A DNA stretch of 55,569 bases from Rhizobium sp. Root1220. GTDB taxonomy: Bacteria; Pseudomonadota; Alphaproteobacteria; Rhizobiales; Rhizobiaceae. The DNA is taken from assembly GCF_001426265.1 (NCBI RefSeq), contig NZ_LMDG01000032.1, forward strand, positions 1 through 55,569, written 5' to 3'. The notes beneath the pieces are model-generated. The model worked only from the letters and a program-made list of their open reading frames with translations. It did no database searches and had not been told where the DNA came from. A program made the position numbers and the translations under genes. Positions 36,497 to 45,545 of this stretch are shown piece after piece; positions within the stretch are counted from its first letter, which is position 1, and each line of letters begins with the position of its first letter.

Positions 36497-37522
36497 TTAT
36501 TGGGCCGGCTTGTAGATTTGGTCAAATACCCCGCCGTCGCCGAAGAACTTCGGCTGAGCTTCCTTCCAGCCGCCGAAGTCATCGATCGTGGCGAGCGTCA
36601 GCTTGGGGAAGCGGGCGATATCGGCGGGATCGGCTGCCTCCGGCTTGATCGGACGGTAGAAGTGCTTGGCGGCGATCTTCTGGCCCTCATCGGCATAGAG
36701 GTAGTTGAGATAAGCCTCCGCGACCTTGCGGGTGCCTTTCTTGTCGACATTGCCGTCAACGACAGCGACCGGCGGGTCGGCGCGGATTGAAAAGGCCGGC
36801 GTCACGATCTCGAACTGATCGGGACCAAGCTCCTCGAGCGAGAGATAGGCCTCGTTCTCCCAAGCGAGCAGCACATCGCCGAGACCGCGCTGGACGAATG
36901 TTGTAGTTGCACCGCGGGCTCCGGTGTCGAGAACGGGGACGTGCTGCAGCAGCTTCGTGACGTATTCTTGCGCCTTGGCCTCATCGCCGCCGTTTGCCTG
37001 TTTTGCCCATGCCCAGGCAGCCAGGAAGTTCCAGCGCGCGCCACCGGAGGTCTTCGGGTTCGGCGTGATGACTTGGACGTCATCCTTGATCAGGTCGCCC
37101 CAGTCCGCGATGCCCTTGGGGTTGCCCTTGCGGACGAGGAAAACGATGGTGGAGGTGTAGGGCGTCGAATTGTTCGGGAACTTGGTTTTCCAGTCAGCCG
37201 GAATCTTGCCGGATTTCTTGGAGATGGCATCGATGTCGCCTTCCAGCGCCAGCGTCACGACATCGGCGTCCAGGCCGTCGATCACGGCGCGCGCCTGTGC
37301 TCCTGAACCGCCATGGGAGGCCTGGATTGTCAGGGTTTCGCCCGTGTCCTTCTTCCACTTGGCGGCGAAGGCGGCGTTGAAATCCTTGTACAGCTCTCTT
37401 GTCGGATCATACGATACGTTGAGAAGCGTCTGATCCGCGAATGCGGGGGCGACAGCGCCGATTGCGACACTGCCTGCTAGTAGAGCGGCCGCGAGGAGCC
37501 GGGTGATCCGTATTGACTGCAC
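36497..37522 (-). CDS. sbp: sulfate-binding periplasmic protein
   Basis: A 341-residue secreted protein. The start is GTG at 37522, seven bases after GAAGGAGGT. The signal peptide is about 1-29 ([21 protein letters not shown]). Typical Sbp sequences are [47 protein letters not shown] and the C-terminal [10 protein letters not shown]. It captures sulfate for the CysTWA importer and is the first gene of that operon. Confidence 0.94.
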   Translation of the reverse strand: MQSIRITRLLAAALLAGSVAIGAVAPAFADQTLLNVSYDPTRELYKDFNAAFAAKWKKDTGETLTIQASHGGSGAQARAVIDGLDADVVTLALEGDIDAISKKSGKIPADWKTKFPNNSTPYTSTIVFLVRKGNPKGIADWGDLIKDDVQVITPNPKTSGGARWNFLAAWAWAKQANGGDEAKAQEYVTKLLQHVPVLDTGARGATTTFVQRGLGDVLLAWENEAYLSLEELGPDQFEIVTPAFSIRADPPVAVVDGNVDKKGTRKVAEAYLNYLYADEGQKIAAKHFYRPIKPEAADPADIARFPKLTLATIDDFGGWKEAQPKFFGDGGVFDQIYKPAQ

Positions 37523-37840
37523 GGGGAAACCTCCTTCGTTTACGACCTAAACACTACCAAGTCAGTCGTATAATGAAACGAAGATTATTTCGGCTCCAGC
37601 GGAGCTTGCGGGAATGACATCCCAATTGTAGCCACACTTTGAAATAGACGTGCTCGCGTTGGCCGCGGCCAACACGGTGACACTCGCGCGGTTGGACTTT
37701 GCCGAAGTGCAACGTGTGAATGTCGATGAAGCCGAATCGCCCGATCCGTTGGCCGGGAGCAGCGCCTGTTTTGTGCTTGGATAAATGTCGCCGCTCATAA
37801 ATCGCCTGCGCGGGCAAGCTGGCATGAACGTCGGCCGGCG
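37523..37840. other. intergenic of about 320 bp, no supported gene
   Basis: Overlapping short frames exist on the minus strand (37554-37825), but none has a ribosome site or family pattern. The part next to 37522 must hold the sulfate operon promoter; I cannot define it with confidence. Confidence 0.35.
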
Positions 37841-38296
37841 TTACCCGCGGGAGTCTGACAGGAAGTCGGAATAGAATTCGTCCACCGTCTTCGCCTTGCG
37901 CATTGCCATGACCACGCCTGGCGATTGCAGTTGACGGGCGATTGCCGCGAGTACGTTCAGATATTCGCCGCGATTGCTGTTGCCGAACAGCAGCACGAAG
38001 GCGATATCCGTCGGCACATCGTCAACAGCCTCGAAATCGAGAGGATGCGCAAAGCGGATCAGCAGTCCGCGCGGATGCGACATGCCTTCCACCACCGCAT
38101 GCGGCACCGCGATGCCGTTCCCGATCCCGGTGGAGCCGAGGTTCTCCCTGCTTTCCAACGCCTTGAGGATCTTCTTCTCCTCTATGGTAAAGGCGATGGC
38201 CGCCTTTTCGGCAATGATTTGCAATCCCCGCCATTTAGTTGTTGCCGATACGCCGATGAACGTATGCTCGGGGCGGATGATAGTGGGAAGATCCAT
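37841..38296 (-). CDS. ptsN: PTS EIIA-Ntr (PtsN) family protein, orphan
   Basis: A 151-residue cytoplasmic phosphocarrier of the PTS_EIIA_2 family. The phosphorylated residue is His66 in GIGNGIAVPHAVV, and LLIRFAHPLDFEAVDDVPTD and AFVLLFGNSNRGEYLNVLA are typical of PtsN. The ATG at 38296 has GAGAG upstream; a longer frame to 38389 lacks family similarity. PtsN relays nitrogen/potassium or carbon state through EI-Ntr and NPr. Here no rpoN or hpf gene is adjacent, so this looks like a second, orphan copy. Confidence 0.85.
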   Translation of the reverse strand: MDLPTIIRPEHTFIGVSATTKWRGLQIIAEKAAIAFTIEEKKILKALESRENLGSTGIGNGIAVPHAVVEGMSHPRGLLIRFAHPLDFEAVDDVPTDIAFVLLFGNSNRGEYLNVLAAIARQLQSPGVVMAMRKAKTVDEFYSDFLSDSRG

Positions 38297-38677
38297 ATGG
38301 ACTCTCTTGTCGTTGGTGCCATGTAAGCCGGCTGAGCATGCTGTCGCATAGGACGCTATCCGCTCGATGTACATCACCCTTATTGCCACAGGTCGTGGGT
38401 TGCCTATTCGCTACGCGTTCATAGGCCCAAGCGAGATAAATTTCGATTGGGGCGGAGCGCGGCAAATATAAAAGCCGCATAAAGGCTCGCACAGGAAACC
38501 ATCCGGCTTTTGAACAAGGGCCGTCGCTTTGGGTATCCGTCATCGCACTGAGCATTTTATCACTTCGTGGGCAAACGCCTTTGCAAGGCAATTGAATTGC
38601 GACGACCGTGGGTCTTATAGTCCTCCATGGCCGCACGACTCGGAAGGTGCGGGGAGGCAACTGGAAGGAAACAGACA
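38297..38677. other. divergent intergenic region of about 380 bp
   Basis: It separates ptsN (minus) from the polyol dehydrogenase (plus) and must carry both promoters. I do not see a clear -35/-10 pair or operator. No gene-like frame is supported. Confidence 0.35.
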
Positions 38678-39733
38678 ATGGCCAAGGTCCGTGCGCTGGT
38701 GCTCGAGCGCCAGCATGAACTCGCGCTTCGCGACATCGAGCTGCCGATGGACACCGGTCCGGGTCAGGTAAAGATCAGGATCCATACGGTCGGCGTCTGC
38801 GGCTCCGACGTACACTACTATACCCATGGCAAGATCGGGCCCTTCGTCGTCCACGAGCCGATGGTGCTCGGCCACGAGGCTGCCGGTACCGTCATTGAAG
38901 TCGGCGCCGGTGTCACGCACCTGAAGGTCGGCGACCGCGTCTGCATGGAGCCCGGCATTCCCGATCCGAACTCCAAGGCGAGCCGGCTTGGCATGTACAA
39001 TGTCGATCCCGCCGTCGCCTTCTGGGCGACGCCGCCGATCCACGGCGTCCTGACGCCGGAAGTCGTCCACCCCGCCAACTATACGTTCAAGCTGCCGGAC
39101 AATGTCAGTTTCGCGGAGGGTGCGATGGTCGAGCCCTTCGCTGTCGGAATGCAGGCGGCCACCAAGGCGAAGATCGCGCCCGGCGATACCGCCGTGGTGC
39201 TTGGCGCCGGTCCAATCGGCACGATGGTGGCGATAGCCGCCCTTGCCGGCGGTTGCGCGCGCGCGGTCGTCGCCGACCTTGCCCAGCCGAAGCTCGATAT
39301 CGCCGCCCAGTACCAGGGCGTCATCCCGGTCAACATCCGCGAGAAGAACCTCGCCGAGGAAGTCGCTCGCCTGACGGATGGCTGGGGCGCCGATGTTATC
39401 TTCGAATGCTCCGGCTCGCCGAAGGCCTGGGAAACCATCATGGAACTGCCGCGCCCGGGCGGCGTCGTCGTCGCCATCGGTCTGCCGGTCAATCCGATCG
39501 GCTTGGATGTCTCGACGGCGTCCACCAAGGAAATCCGCATCGAGACGGTGTTCCGCTATGCCCACCAGTACGAACGTTCGATCGCGCTGCTCGGCTCGGG
39601 TCGCGTCGACCTGAAGCCTCTGATTTCGGAGACTTTCAGGTTCGAAGACTCCATCAAGGCCTTCGACCGTGCCGTCGAAGCGCGCCCGAGCGACGTCAAG
39701 CTGCAGATCGTGATGGAACAGCAAATGGGATAA
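38678..39733 (+). CDS. zinc-dependent polyol dehydrogenase (xylitol/sorbitol type)
   Basis: A 351-residue medium-chain dehydrogenase. The catalytic zinc ligands are Cys41 (VCGSD), His66 and Glu67 (LGHEAAG); a later Glu in MVEPFAVG completes the site. The Rossmann motif is VVLGAGPIG, with Asp at the end of beta-2 (VVADLAQ) indicating NAD. The structural-zinc cysteine lobe is absent, as in sorbitol and xylitol dehydrogenases. It oxidises a polyol to a ketose in the cytoplasm. The start at 38678 has GGAAGGAAACAGACA before it. No polyol transporter lies next to it. Confidence 0.9.
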   Translation: MAKVRALVLERQHELALRDIELPMDTGPGQVKIRIHTVGVCGSDVHYYTHGKIGPFVVHEPMVLGHEAAGTVIEVGAGVTHLKVGDRVCMEPGIPDPNSKASRLGMYNVDPAVAFWATPPIHGVLTPEVVHPANYTFKLPDNVSFAEGAMVEPFAVGMQAATKAKIAPGDTAVVLGAGPIGTMVAIAALAGGCARAVVADLAQPKLDIAAQYQGVIPVNIREKNLAEEVARLTDGWGADVIFECSGSPKAWETIMELPRPGGVVVAIGLPVNPIGLDVSTASTKEIRIETVFRYAHQYERSIALLGSGRVDLKPLISETFRFEDSIKAFDRAVEARPSDVKLQIVMEQQMG

Positions 39734-39889
39734 GACCGGTATCGCCGATCTCGTGCATCAGCCTAGCGCGGTCACAATCCACACGGATGCCCGGAGTTGC
39801 ACTCTGGAGGGGCCGCCGAGGGCGGCGAGGGCGGCGCGCAGCGCAGGTTCGGCCGTGGCTTGGAGCGTAGGGGTTTCTCGGACGATTTT

Positions 39890-40084
39890 CCCCAGCGGAC
39901 CGATCTTCAGCAGTATGCGGGACATCGCTTCGAGATCGCCGCTCTATCCTCGTCGTCGCCAAGTCCCTCTCCGAACTTCTGCCGGTCGCCGACCGTGCGT
40001 CATCCTGGAGAACGGCCGCAACGTCTGGAGCGGTCACCCGCAAGCGGTGACGCCGGAGGTACAGGACAGATATCTCGGCGTATG
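39890..40084 (+). pseudogene. decayed C-terminal fragment of a LivF-like ABC ATPase
   Basis: Two frames together resemble the last 45 residues of a branched-chain amino acid or urea transporter ATPase. One frame reads SILVVAKSLSELLPVADR, and after a one-base shift the next reads CVILENGRNVWSGHPQAVT and ends in RYLGV before TGA at 40082-40084. The upstream part is not recoverable. It lies just behind the polyol dehydrogenase and looks like the tail of a deleted transporter operon. Confidence 0.5.
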
Positions 40085-40123
40085 ACGCCTCACATTTTTC
40101 CCATGCCTTCGGATTTGCAAGGC

Positions 40124-40163
40124 CTTACCGGTTCAGATCGCATACGCGTACTGAACCGGTAAG
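40124..40163. repeat. perfect 13-bp inverted repeat
   Basis: CTTACCGGTTCAG (40124-40136) and CTGAACCGGTAAG (40151-40163) are perfect inverted copies around 14 bases. It lies between the LivF remnant and the stop of the OprB porin gene on the other strand. It may be a bidirectional terminator lacking a T-run, or a protein binding site. Confidence 0.55.
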
Positions 40164-40198
40164 CTGGTGATGCGCCGTCGCGTACGGCTTCCCGGCGA

Positions 40199-41482
40199 TC
40201 AGAAGTTTGCCGACGCCTTCAGGCCGAGTGCCAGCACATCGTCGTTCTGGCTGGTGCCGCCCGGACGGTGGATGTATTGCACATTGGGCCGGAACAGCAG
40301 GCCAGTCCTCGGACGGTAGGTATAGTACAGTTCGAAAGCGTATTCCGAATCCAGCGGGTCTTCTGCGTCGGACAGACGGCTGTTGACATGCGTGGTACCC
40401 AGGGCGAAGCCGATATCGTCCAGCGGACGTTGCTTGAAAAGACCGGTGTAAATAATGCCGGCTGCAATTTGGCGGTCAGTCGTCGATGTCCGCTTGTCAG
40501 CCACGACAACGTTCAGGAACAGGCTGATACTGTTGGAAACCTGCTGTTGAAAGTTGAGGTAGCCGCCATATCGTCCGCGGTGCTGGCTTGCAGGAAGGCC
40601 TGTGAGGACCAAGGGGTCGCCGTTGATGTCCTCCGCGACGTCATCCGCTTCAGATGTGTCGTACCAGGCCCCGACCTTGTAGCTGCCGGGCAACGCGCCG
40701 TTACCGAAGGTGGGAAGCCATGCCACTTCCACCGGAATCAAGGCTCCGGTCGAGTCGCTGAAGAATACCGGCAGGACCGCATCCTCAAGGCCCAGGTATT
40801 TCTGGTTCACGTCATAGACGCCCGCCTGGAAATAGCCGAAGCCGTTCACGTTGATTTTGGCGCGGGTGGCCCATTGGCTTATGGGCCAATTGAAAATGTA
40901 GTTGCCGACAAGGTTGCCGGGGTTGGCGCCGCAGAACGTCAGGTTCTGGAAGTCGCAGGAAAACGAGGCGAAATCCTCGCCAAAGGGCATACGTCCGACC
41001 TTCCAGTCGAGCAGTCCATTTGCGTAACTCTGCTCAAACCAGAAATCGGTGAGGCGTGCGGTCTGGCCGCGGCCAAATACTTCCTGGACCTGCTGCAGCG
41101 TACCGAGCTCCGCGGAGTCGCTGAGGTTGGTGCCATTGCGCTCGGTGAAGGTGACCTGAAACCGGGCGTCGGGGACCTCGAACAATCGATCGAGGTCGAA
41201 TGTTACGCCGGCTGTAAACTGGTCGGCATACGCCCCCTTGCTTACAACGCCACCGGTCGGATTATACGCGAACTCGCCCGTATAGCCGAACTGGAAATCG
41301 ATGCCGCGGTCCTTGAGGCGGGTGCGGGCACCGTCCCAGTCTCCGAACAGCCACGGAACCGGCTCGGTTGCCGCTGCAGTGGAATCGGGTGTGTGTGGGG
41401 TCGCTTCACCCGCATGAACACTGCCCGCCGCAATGAAGGCAAAAAGCGCGATGGCCGCTCCGGCCAGATCTGCACGCTGCAC
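40199..41482 (-). CDS. OprB-family carbohydrate-selective porin
   Basis: A 427-residue outer-membrane beta-barrel. The start is GTG at 41482, seven bases after AGGGAGA; this places the signal peptide (residues 1-24, ADLAGAAIALFAFIAAGSVHA) at the N-terminus, unlike the longer open frame. OprB features are WLFGDWDGARTRLKDRGI after the signal, GDDWKVGRMPFG-like segments (DWKVGRMPFGEDFASF) and a C-terminal aromatic-ended strand, ALGLKASANF. It lets sugars cross the outer membrane. No operon partner is evident, although a second porin gene precedes it on the same strand. Confidence 0.9.
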   Translation of the reverse strand: MQRADLAGAAIALFAFIAAGSVHAGEATPHTPDSTAAATEPVPWLFGDWDGARTRLKDRGIDFQFGYTGEFAYNPTGGVVSKGAYADQFTAGVTFDLDRLFEVPDARFQVTFTERNGTNLSDSAELGTLQQVQEVFGRGQTARLTDFWFEQSYANGLLDWKVGRMPFGEDFASFSCDFQNLTFCGANPGNLVGNYIFNWPISQWATRAKINVNGFGYFQAGVYDVNQKYLGLEDAVLPVFFSDSTGALIPVEVAWLPTFGNGALPGSYKVGAWYDTSEADDVAEDINGDPLVLTGLPASQHRGRYGGYLNFQQQVSNSISLFLNVVVADKRTSTTDRQIAAGIIYTGLFKQRPLDDIGFALGTTHVNSRLSDAEDPLDSEYAFELYYTYRPRTGLLFRPNVQYIHRPGGTSQNDDVLALGLKASANF

Positions 41483-41665
41483 GTTGGTTCTCCCTGTATC
41501 AGCACCGCGGTCCCGACAACTCTGTCGTTCGACCGAAGCCTGTAAAAATCTGTTTCGCACTGGGGCCGGAAGTTCCGCCGCCGGGCAATATTATCCATGC
41601 CAGCTCATCGCCTTCGGCCGCCGGCCGCCGGTCTACGTTTGGTGGTTTCGAGTGCTGGTCAGGTC

Positions 41666-42931
41666 TCAAAATGCGATCTGCGCCCTCAATTGGAAGATAT
41701 CCGCATCGCCGTCGTTGCCGCCGAGGCTGCGGGTGGTCGGATCGGCCCATGCGTGGATGTAGTTCATCATCAGGCGGGCATAGGGTTCGGGGTACCAGTT
41801 CAGGCCAAGGGTGATGTCCTGCTGCATACCACCGCGAATGTCTTGGCTCGTGAGATCGATAGCGGAGTAACGCGCGACGGCTTCGAACACGCCGGCCCCG
41901 CCATGCGTTACCCGCTGGTCCGGTCTCGGCTGGACCCGCTTGAATATGCCGATCTCGGTCGCCGTGTCGGCCTCGAGCACGTAGGGAGCTGAATTGCCGT
42001 TGATGACCCAGCCTCCCTGCACGTACGCTCCCTGAAAGAAGGCGTCGGATGCTGCGTCGCGATCAACTTCGGCGGCGATGTACTCGGCCTGCATGCGGAA
42101 AGGGCCGCTGGCCCAGGCAAATTCCAGGCCCAGGCGGCCGATGGCGCTCGCGTCGTCGATCTTGCCCGTCTTGACGAGATCGGCATTGAACAGGAAGCTC
42201 TCCGGCGTCGTGGAGAAAGAGGCGCCGACATTGTTCGCAAGCGAGTGGTAGTTGGCGGAAACGCCGAAATGGAGAACCTCGTGTGAGTTCATGATCGGCG
42301 CGTAGGTCGCGCGTATCGTTCCTTCGAGACCGACCCCGTCGACACTTTCATTTATGTTGCCGCCAAAGACGCCGCCGGCAAGCGTCCAGTTCTCGCCGTG
42401 TGTGCCGACGGCCGCACCGGTGTTGCGCCCGGCCGGTCCGGAGGCAAACGCGGACGCAAGCGAGCGCTCCATGAACATGATATCGTTGTTGGATGTGAGC
42501 TCGTCGAGGCTGAAGGGCTCCTTGAAATTGCCCACGGTTATCGTGAACGGGGAAAAGCCCTTGTAGCTTGCCAGCAGATTGTTGATTGGGGTCGTATCGC
42601 TGCTGAAGTCGTACTGAAGGTTCAAAATCAGGTCGTCGTAGATCGTGATCTTCGGCTCGAGCCAAAAACGCCTGATATCGGCATGCTTGGGAAACTCGTC
42701 GGTAACAGCCGAACTGCTTCCGGTTCCAAAATCAGCGTGCAGACGACCGCCGAGGTGGAATTTCACGCCCCCGTCGGAGGACTGTAGCGTTAGACCGTGC
42801 TCGTCAATCACCACGAGGCGGTCACCTTTCACTGCCGCGGCTTCTTGCGCAACTGCGGGGCTTCCCAGGATCAAGGTGACGAGGGCGGGCCACATCGGCC
42901 GCAATCCTGAATAGCAACGAACGGTAGTCAC
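41666..42931 (-). CDS. OprO/OprP-type (phosphate-selective) porin
   Basis: A 421-residue outer-membrane porin. A GTG at 42931 with AAGGAGCAGAT upstream is the best start; it leaves a signal peptide ending near GSPAVAQ. The Porin_O_P pattern includes FHLGGRLHADFG, LQYDFSSD, GNFKEPFSLDELTS, MFMERSLASAF and a C-terminal ending in QLRAQIAF, whose last Phe is typical of barrel insertion. The family name suggests anion uptake, but many alphaproteobacterial members are of unknown selectivity. Confidence 0.88.
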   Translation of the reverse strand: MTTVRCYSGLRPMWPALVTLILGSPAVAQEAAAVKGDRLVVIDEHGLTLQSSDGGVKFHLGGRLHADFGTGSSSAVTDEFPKHADIRRFWLEPKITIYDDLILNLQYDFSSDTTPINNLLASYKGFSPFTITVGNFKEPFSLDELTSNNDIMFMERSLASAFASGPAGRNTGAAVGTHGENWTLAGGVFGGNINESVDGVGLEGTIRATYAPIMNSHEVLHFGVSANYHSLANNVGASFSTTPESFLFNADLVKTGKIDDASAIGRLGLEFAWASGPFRMQAEYIAAEVDRDAASDAFFQGAYVQGGWVINGNSAPYVLEADTATEIGIFKRVQPRPDQRVTHGGAGVFEAVARYSAIDLTSQDIRGGMQQDITLGLNWYPEPYARLMMNYIHAWADPTTRSLGGNDGDADIFQLRAQIAF

Positions 42932-43375
42932 ATCTGCTCCTTCGATGGCATTCCGAATGGGCGTTGCCAACGGTTGTCGAACTGGGCGTCAGGTTAAATT
43001 GATTCGGCAGCGTTGCGAACCGCATTAAGTTTCTGGTGCACCGGATTCTGGAGTTTCCCAGGCCTTTTCAAGGAGAGGTGCGTCGGCAGATCGCGCGCCC
43101 AGGGACTCCAGACCTCAGCGGTGCCAGTGTCCGGTCCCGTGGGCGAGACCCAACGTTTGTTCCCGCTGCGTGCAGGCGCGGGCAGGGGTCCCGGCGCCGA
43201 ACTATACCAACGTCTATCCCCGGTATACGTGATGGTGATAACATTTGTTCTCCAAATTTTACAAATAGATAGCAGATCGCGTTGAACTCTACCGGTGGCT
43301 CTGAAGGCGCCGCACGGTCGCGATCTCAGTGCAACCCGAGAATTCGATGCCGCGGTAGCGGCGGAAAGGCTTACA
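42932..43375. other. divergent intergenic region of about 440 bp
   Basis: It separates the OprP-type porin (minus) from the COG4315 gene (plus). An AT-richer patch at about 43225-43265 may hold a promoter. No coding frame with family character is present. Confidence 0.35.
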
Positions 43376-43771
43376 ATGTCGCGAAAGATCGCTGCATCCA
43401 CACTCGCCCTTGCTCTCGCGCTGGGATCTGCGTCAATGGCGCAAGCGGCCATGGCACCACCTGCCGGCGTGGCCATGGACGGACCTGGGAAGATCCTCGT
43501 CGATGGCGCCGGACGGACACTCTACACCTTTGACAAGGATAAGCCTGGCGCATCCGAATGCACGTTCCTGTGCGCGGTGGCGTGGCCACCGCTTGTCGCT
43601 CGCGCGGGCGCACAGGCGCACGGCCCTTGGACCTTGGTCCGACGGTCGAGCGGTGCGTTCCAGTGGGCTCACGATGGCTCGCCGCTATACACCTACCGCC
43701 TTGATTTCAAGCGCGGCGATGTTTCGGGCAACGGGGCAGACGGCGGCGTCTGGCACGTGGCCAAGCCATAA
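43376..43771 (+). CDS. secreted protein with Yx(F/W/Y)xxD repeats (COG4315)
   Basis: A 131-residue exported protein. The signal peptide is about residues 1-24 (ALALALGSASMAQA). Two copies of the COG4315/PF03640 repeat follow: GRTLYTFDKDKPGASECTF with CAVAWPPL, then SPLYTYRLDFKRGDVSGNG, ending DGGVWHVAKP. Two cysteines (ECTFLC) probably form a disulfide. The family is periplasmic or lipid-anchored and of unknown function; some members are stress-induced. No lipobox is seen here. The start follows GAAAGG. Confidence 0.85.
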   Translation: MSRKIAASTLALALALGSASMAQAAMAPPAGVAMDGPGKILVDGAGRTLYTFDKDKPGASECTFLCAVAWPPLVARAGAQAHGPWTLVRRSSGAFQWAHDGSPLYTYRLDFKRGDVSGNGADGGVWHVAKP

Positions 43772-43930
43772 ATCGACATCGCGGGTGGCACTTATCTGCT
43801 GCCCGCGACTGGCCCGGCACTGGCCGGGAGTGGCTCAGGACTTGATTGACCGCTCCGTCCATCGCACGGCAGATCAAAGCCCGGTTCGGTCGCCGGGCCG
43901 TATCATTGGAATGCGGCATCGGCCTCTGCC

Positions 43931-45274
43931 CTAGCCGTCGAACCCGAACCTTTCCACGTCGAAATCCTCGTCATTGCTATCCGAAATACTTGCCGTTGCT
44001 CGCCCATCGATCTGGGTATTTTCTGGGATGGCACTCGCGGCGAGGCGGGGAAGCGCAAGGTCGATGGCTGTGCCGGGAGGCTGGAGCGCCCAGGCGAACA
44101 GCGCCTTGGCAGATACGGCGCCGACGCCTGACGATGCGTCCTGTGATGCCGATGCAGGCAAGCTTGCTATGGGTTGCATCCTCGCCAGAACGCCGTTCGT
44201 CGGATTTCCGGTTTGTGCGGAAACGTGCAACCCGCCGGCACCCCTGCTCCCAAGGACAGTTTGCGAGAGCAAGCTCGGAGTGCGTCCCGCCGGGACGATA
44301 GCGGCTTCCTCGGTTAAGCTCGGTCTGATTGTTGGCATGGGAGCGGCATAGGCGGCGAGGTCGATGAACGCGTCCTGCTTGCCATCGCCGTCAACGGACT
44401 TTTCAGCCCGGGCGGCGAACCTGCTGTCGGCCGCCCTGCTTCGAGGCGTGGGCAGCATGGCGGTGACAATGCTTGCTCCGGTCACGTCTCTGGCTGGCGG
44501 TGCGGGCGCGCCCTCATCATCGATATCCGAGGGGCCAGTGACGTCGATCGGCACCGGCCGCGAACGCTTGCTGGCGTCGGCGACCGCCACCTGGTAGCCG
44601 GGTAATGGTCTGCCGTCGGCCGGCAGATGCAGCGTGCGCCCGCTCGGGAAAAGTCGTACCAGCTCCTGGCGCGACATCCGCGGCCAGGCGCGAACATTGC
44701 CGACATCCAGATGCACGAAGGGCGAGCCGGACGTCGGATAATAGCCGACACCGCCGACCTGCATCTGCATGGCGAGCCCGCGCAAAGTCGCAAGCTTCAC
44801 ACCCGGTATGTAGAAATCCATCGCCTTGCCAAGCATGTGCTGGCTGCGCTTCGCGACACCCGAACTGCGCGAACGGCCCCTAAGTGCGGCATTGGTGGAC
44901 GGAGAGCGGTAGGCCGAGACGACATGGATCGGCTCCCTTGCCGCGCTGCGCTGGTAGACCTCCCAGACAAGGTCGAGCAGGCGCGGGTCGATCCTGGTCG
45001 GCTCGTTTTTTCGCCAGTCGCGCAGGAGGCGGTTGATCTTCGCAAGCCCCTTCGGGTCGTATTTCCCATTGCGCTTGAAGACGATGGTCGCTCTTTCCCC
45101 GGTGTGAATGAAGAAGAGCTTGAGGGCCCGGTCATCGGAGGCGGCCTGCGCGGTTACCGTCATTGCCGCAAACAGCATCATCGCGGCAAGCACCGCGCGA
45201 TGGACGACGAATGACAGGGCCGGGAAAAACGTGCCCGTCGGTAGGGAAGCAAAAGCATGCTGAAGGAACGCCAT
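43931..45274 (-). CDS. DUF882 (M15-like, YcbK/MepK-type) periplasmic protein with long tail
   Basis: A 447-residue exported protein. The ATG at 45274 follows GAGGACCAGT. A hydrophobic stretch at about 20-45 (VLAAMMLFAAMTVTAQA) serves as signal or anchor. Residues about 45-205 form the DUF882 domain with the M15 zinc residues HVVSAYRSP, RSQHMLGKAMDFYI (His and Asp) and FVHLDVGN (second His). Related enzymes cleave peptidoglycan crosslinks. The remaining 240 residues are Ala/Pro/Ser-rich and disordered-looking, a large addition to the domain. Confidence 0.87.
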   Translation of the reverse strand: MAFLQHAFASLPTGTFFPALSFVVHRAVLAAMMLFAAMTVTAQAASDDRALKLFFIHTGERATIVFKRNGKYDPKGLAKINRLLRDWRKNEPTRIDPRLLDLVWEVYQRSAAREPIHVVSAYRSPSTNAALRGRSRSSGVAKRSQHMLGKAMDFYIPGVKLATLRGLAMQMQVGGVGYYPTSGSPFVHLDVGNVRAWPRMSRQELVRLFPSGRTLHLPADGRPLPGYQVAVADASKRSRPVPIDVTGPSDIDDEGAPAPPARDVTGASIVTAMLPTPRSRAADSRFAARAEKSVDGDGKQDAFIDLAAYAAPMPTIRPSLTEEAAIVPAGRTPSLLSQTVLGSRGAGGLHVSAQTGNPTNGVLARMQPIASLPASASQDASSGVGAVSAKALFAWALQPPGTAIDLALPRLAASAIPENTQIDGRATASISDSNDEDFDVERFGFDG

Positions 45275-45545
45275 ACTGGTCCTCGGTGGTGCTCGGGAAC
45301 TCAGGCGCACTGAACTAACGACGCCGTTCGACCTCCTACTATGGTCAACAAAACCCTAATGGACGGTATACAACGGTCGATAAAACGGAAATCGTGCGTG
45401 TCTTTCGGACGGTGGATAAGCATCACCAGCCGCGAGCGCTGCCGTGCAGCCCCGCCGTTTTGAAGCGAGCGCGTGTCCAATCGGTGTCGGGGGATGCAGT
45501 TCATCCACCCCAAGCCGCTGCTCCGTTGCCGTGCGGACCCCTTGT

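Noticed and set aside
40268..41545. 425-codon plus-strand open frame
   Set aside because: It is antisense to the OprB-type porin, which has a signal peptide, a ribosome site and family motifs. The antisense product has no recognisable feature.
43780..43930. possible hairpins between the COG4315 and DUF882 genes
   Set aside because: GC-rich partial inverted repeats occur, but pairing is imperfect and no T-run follows, so no terminator is called.
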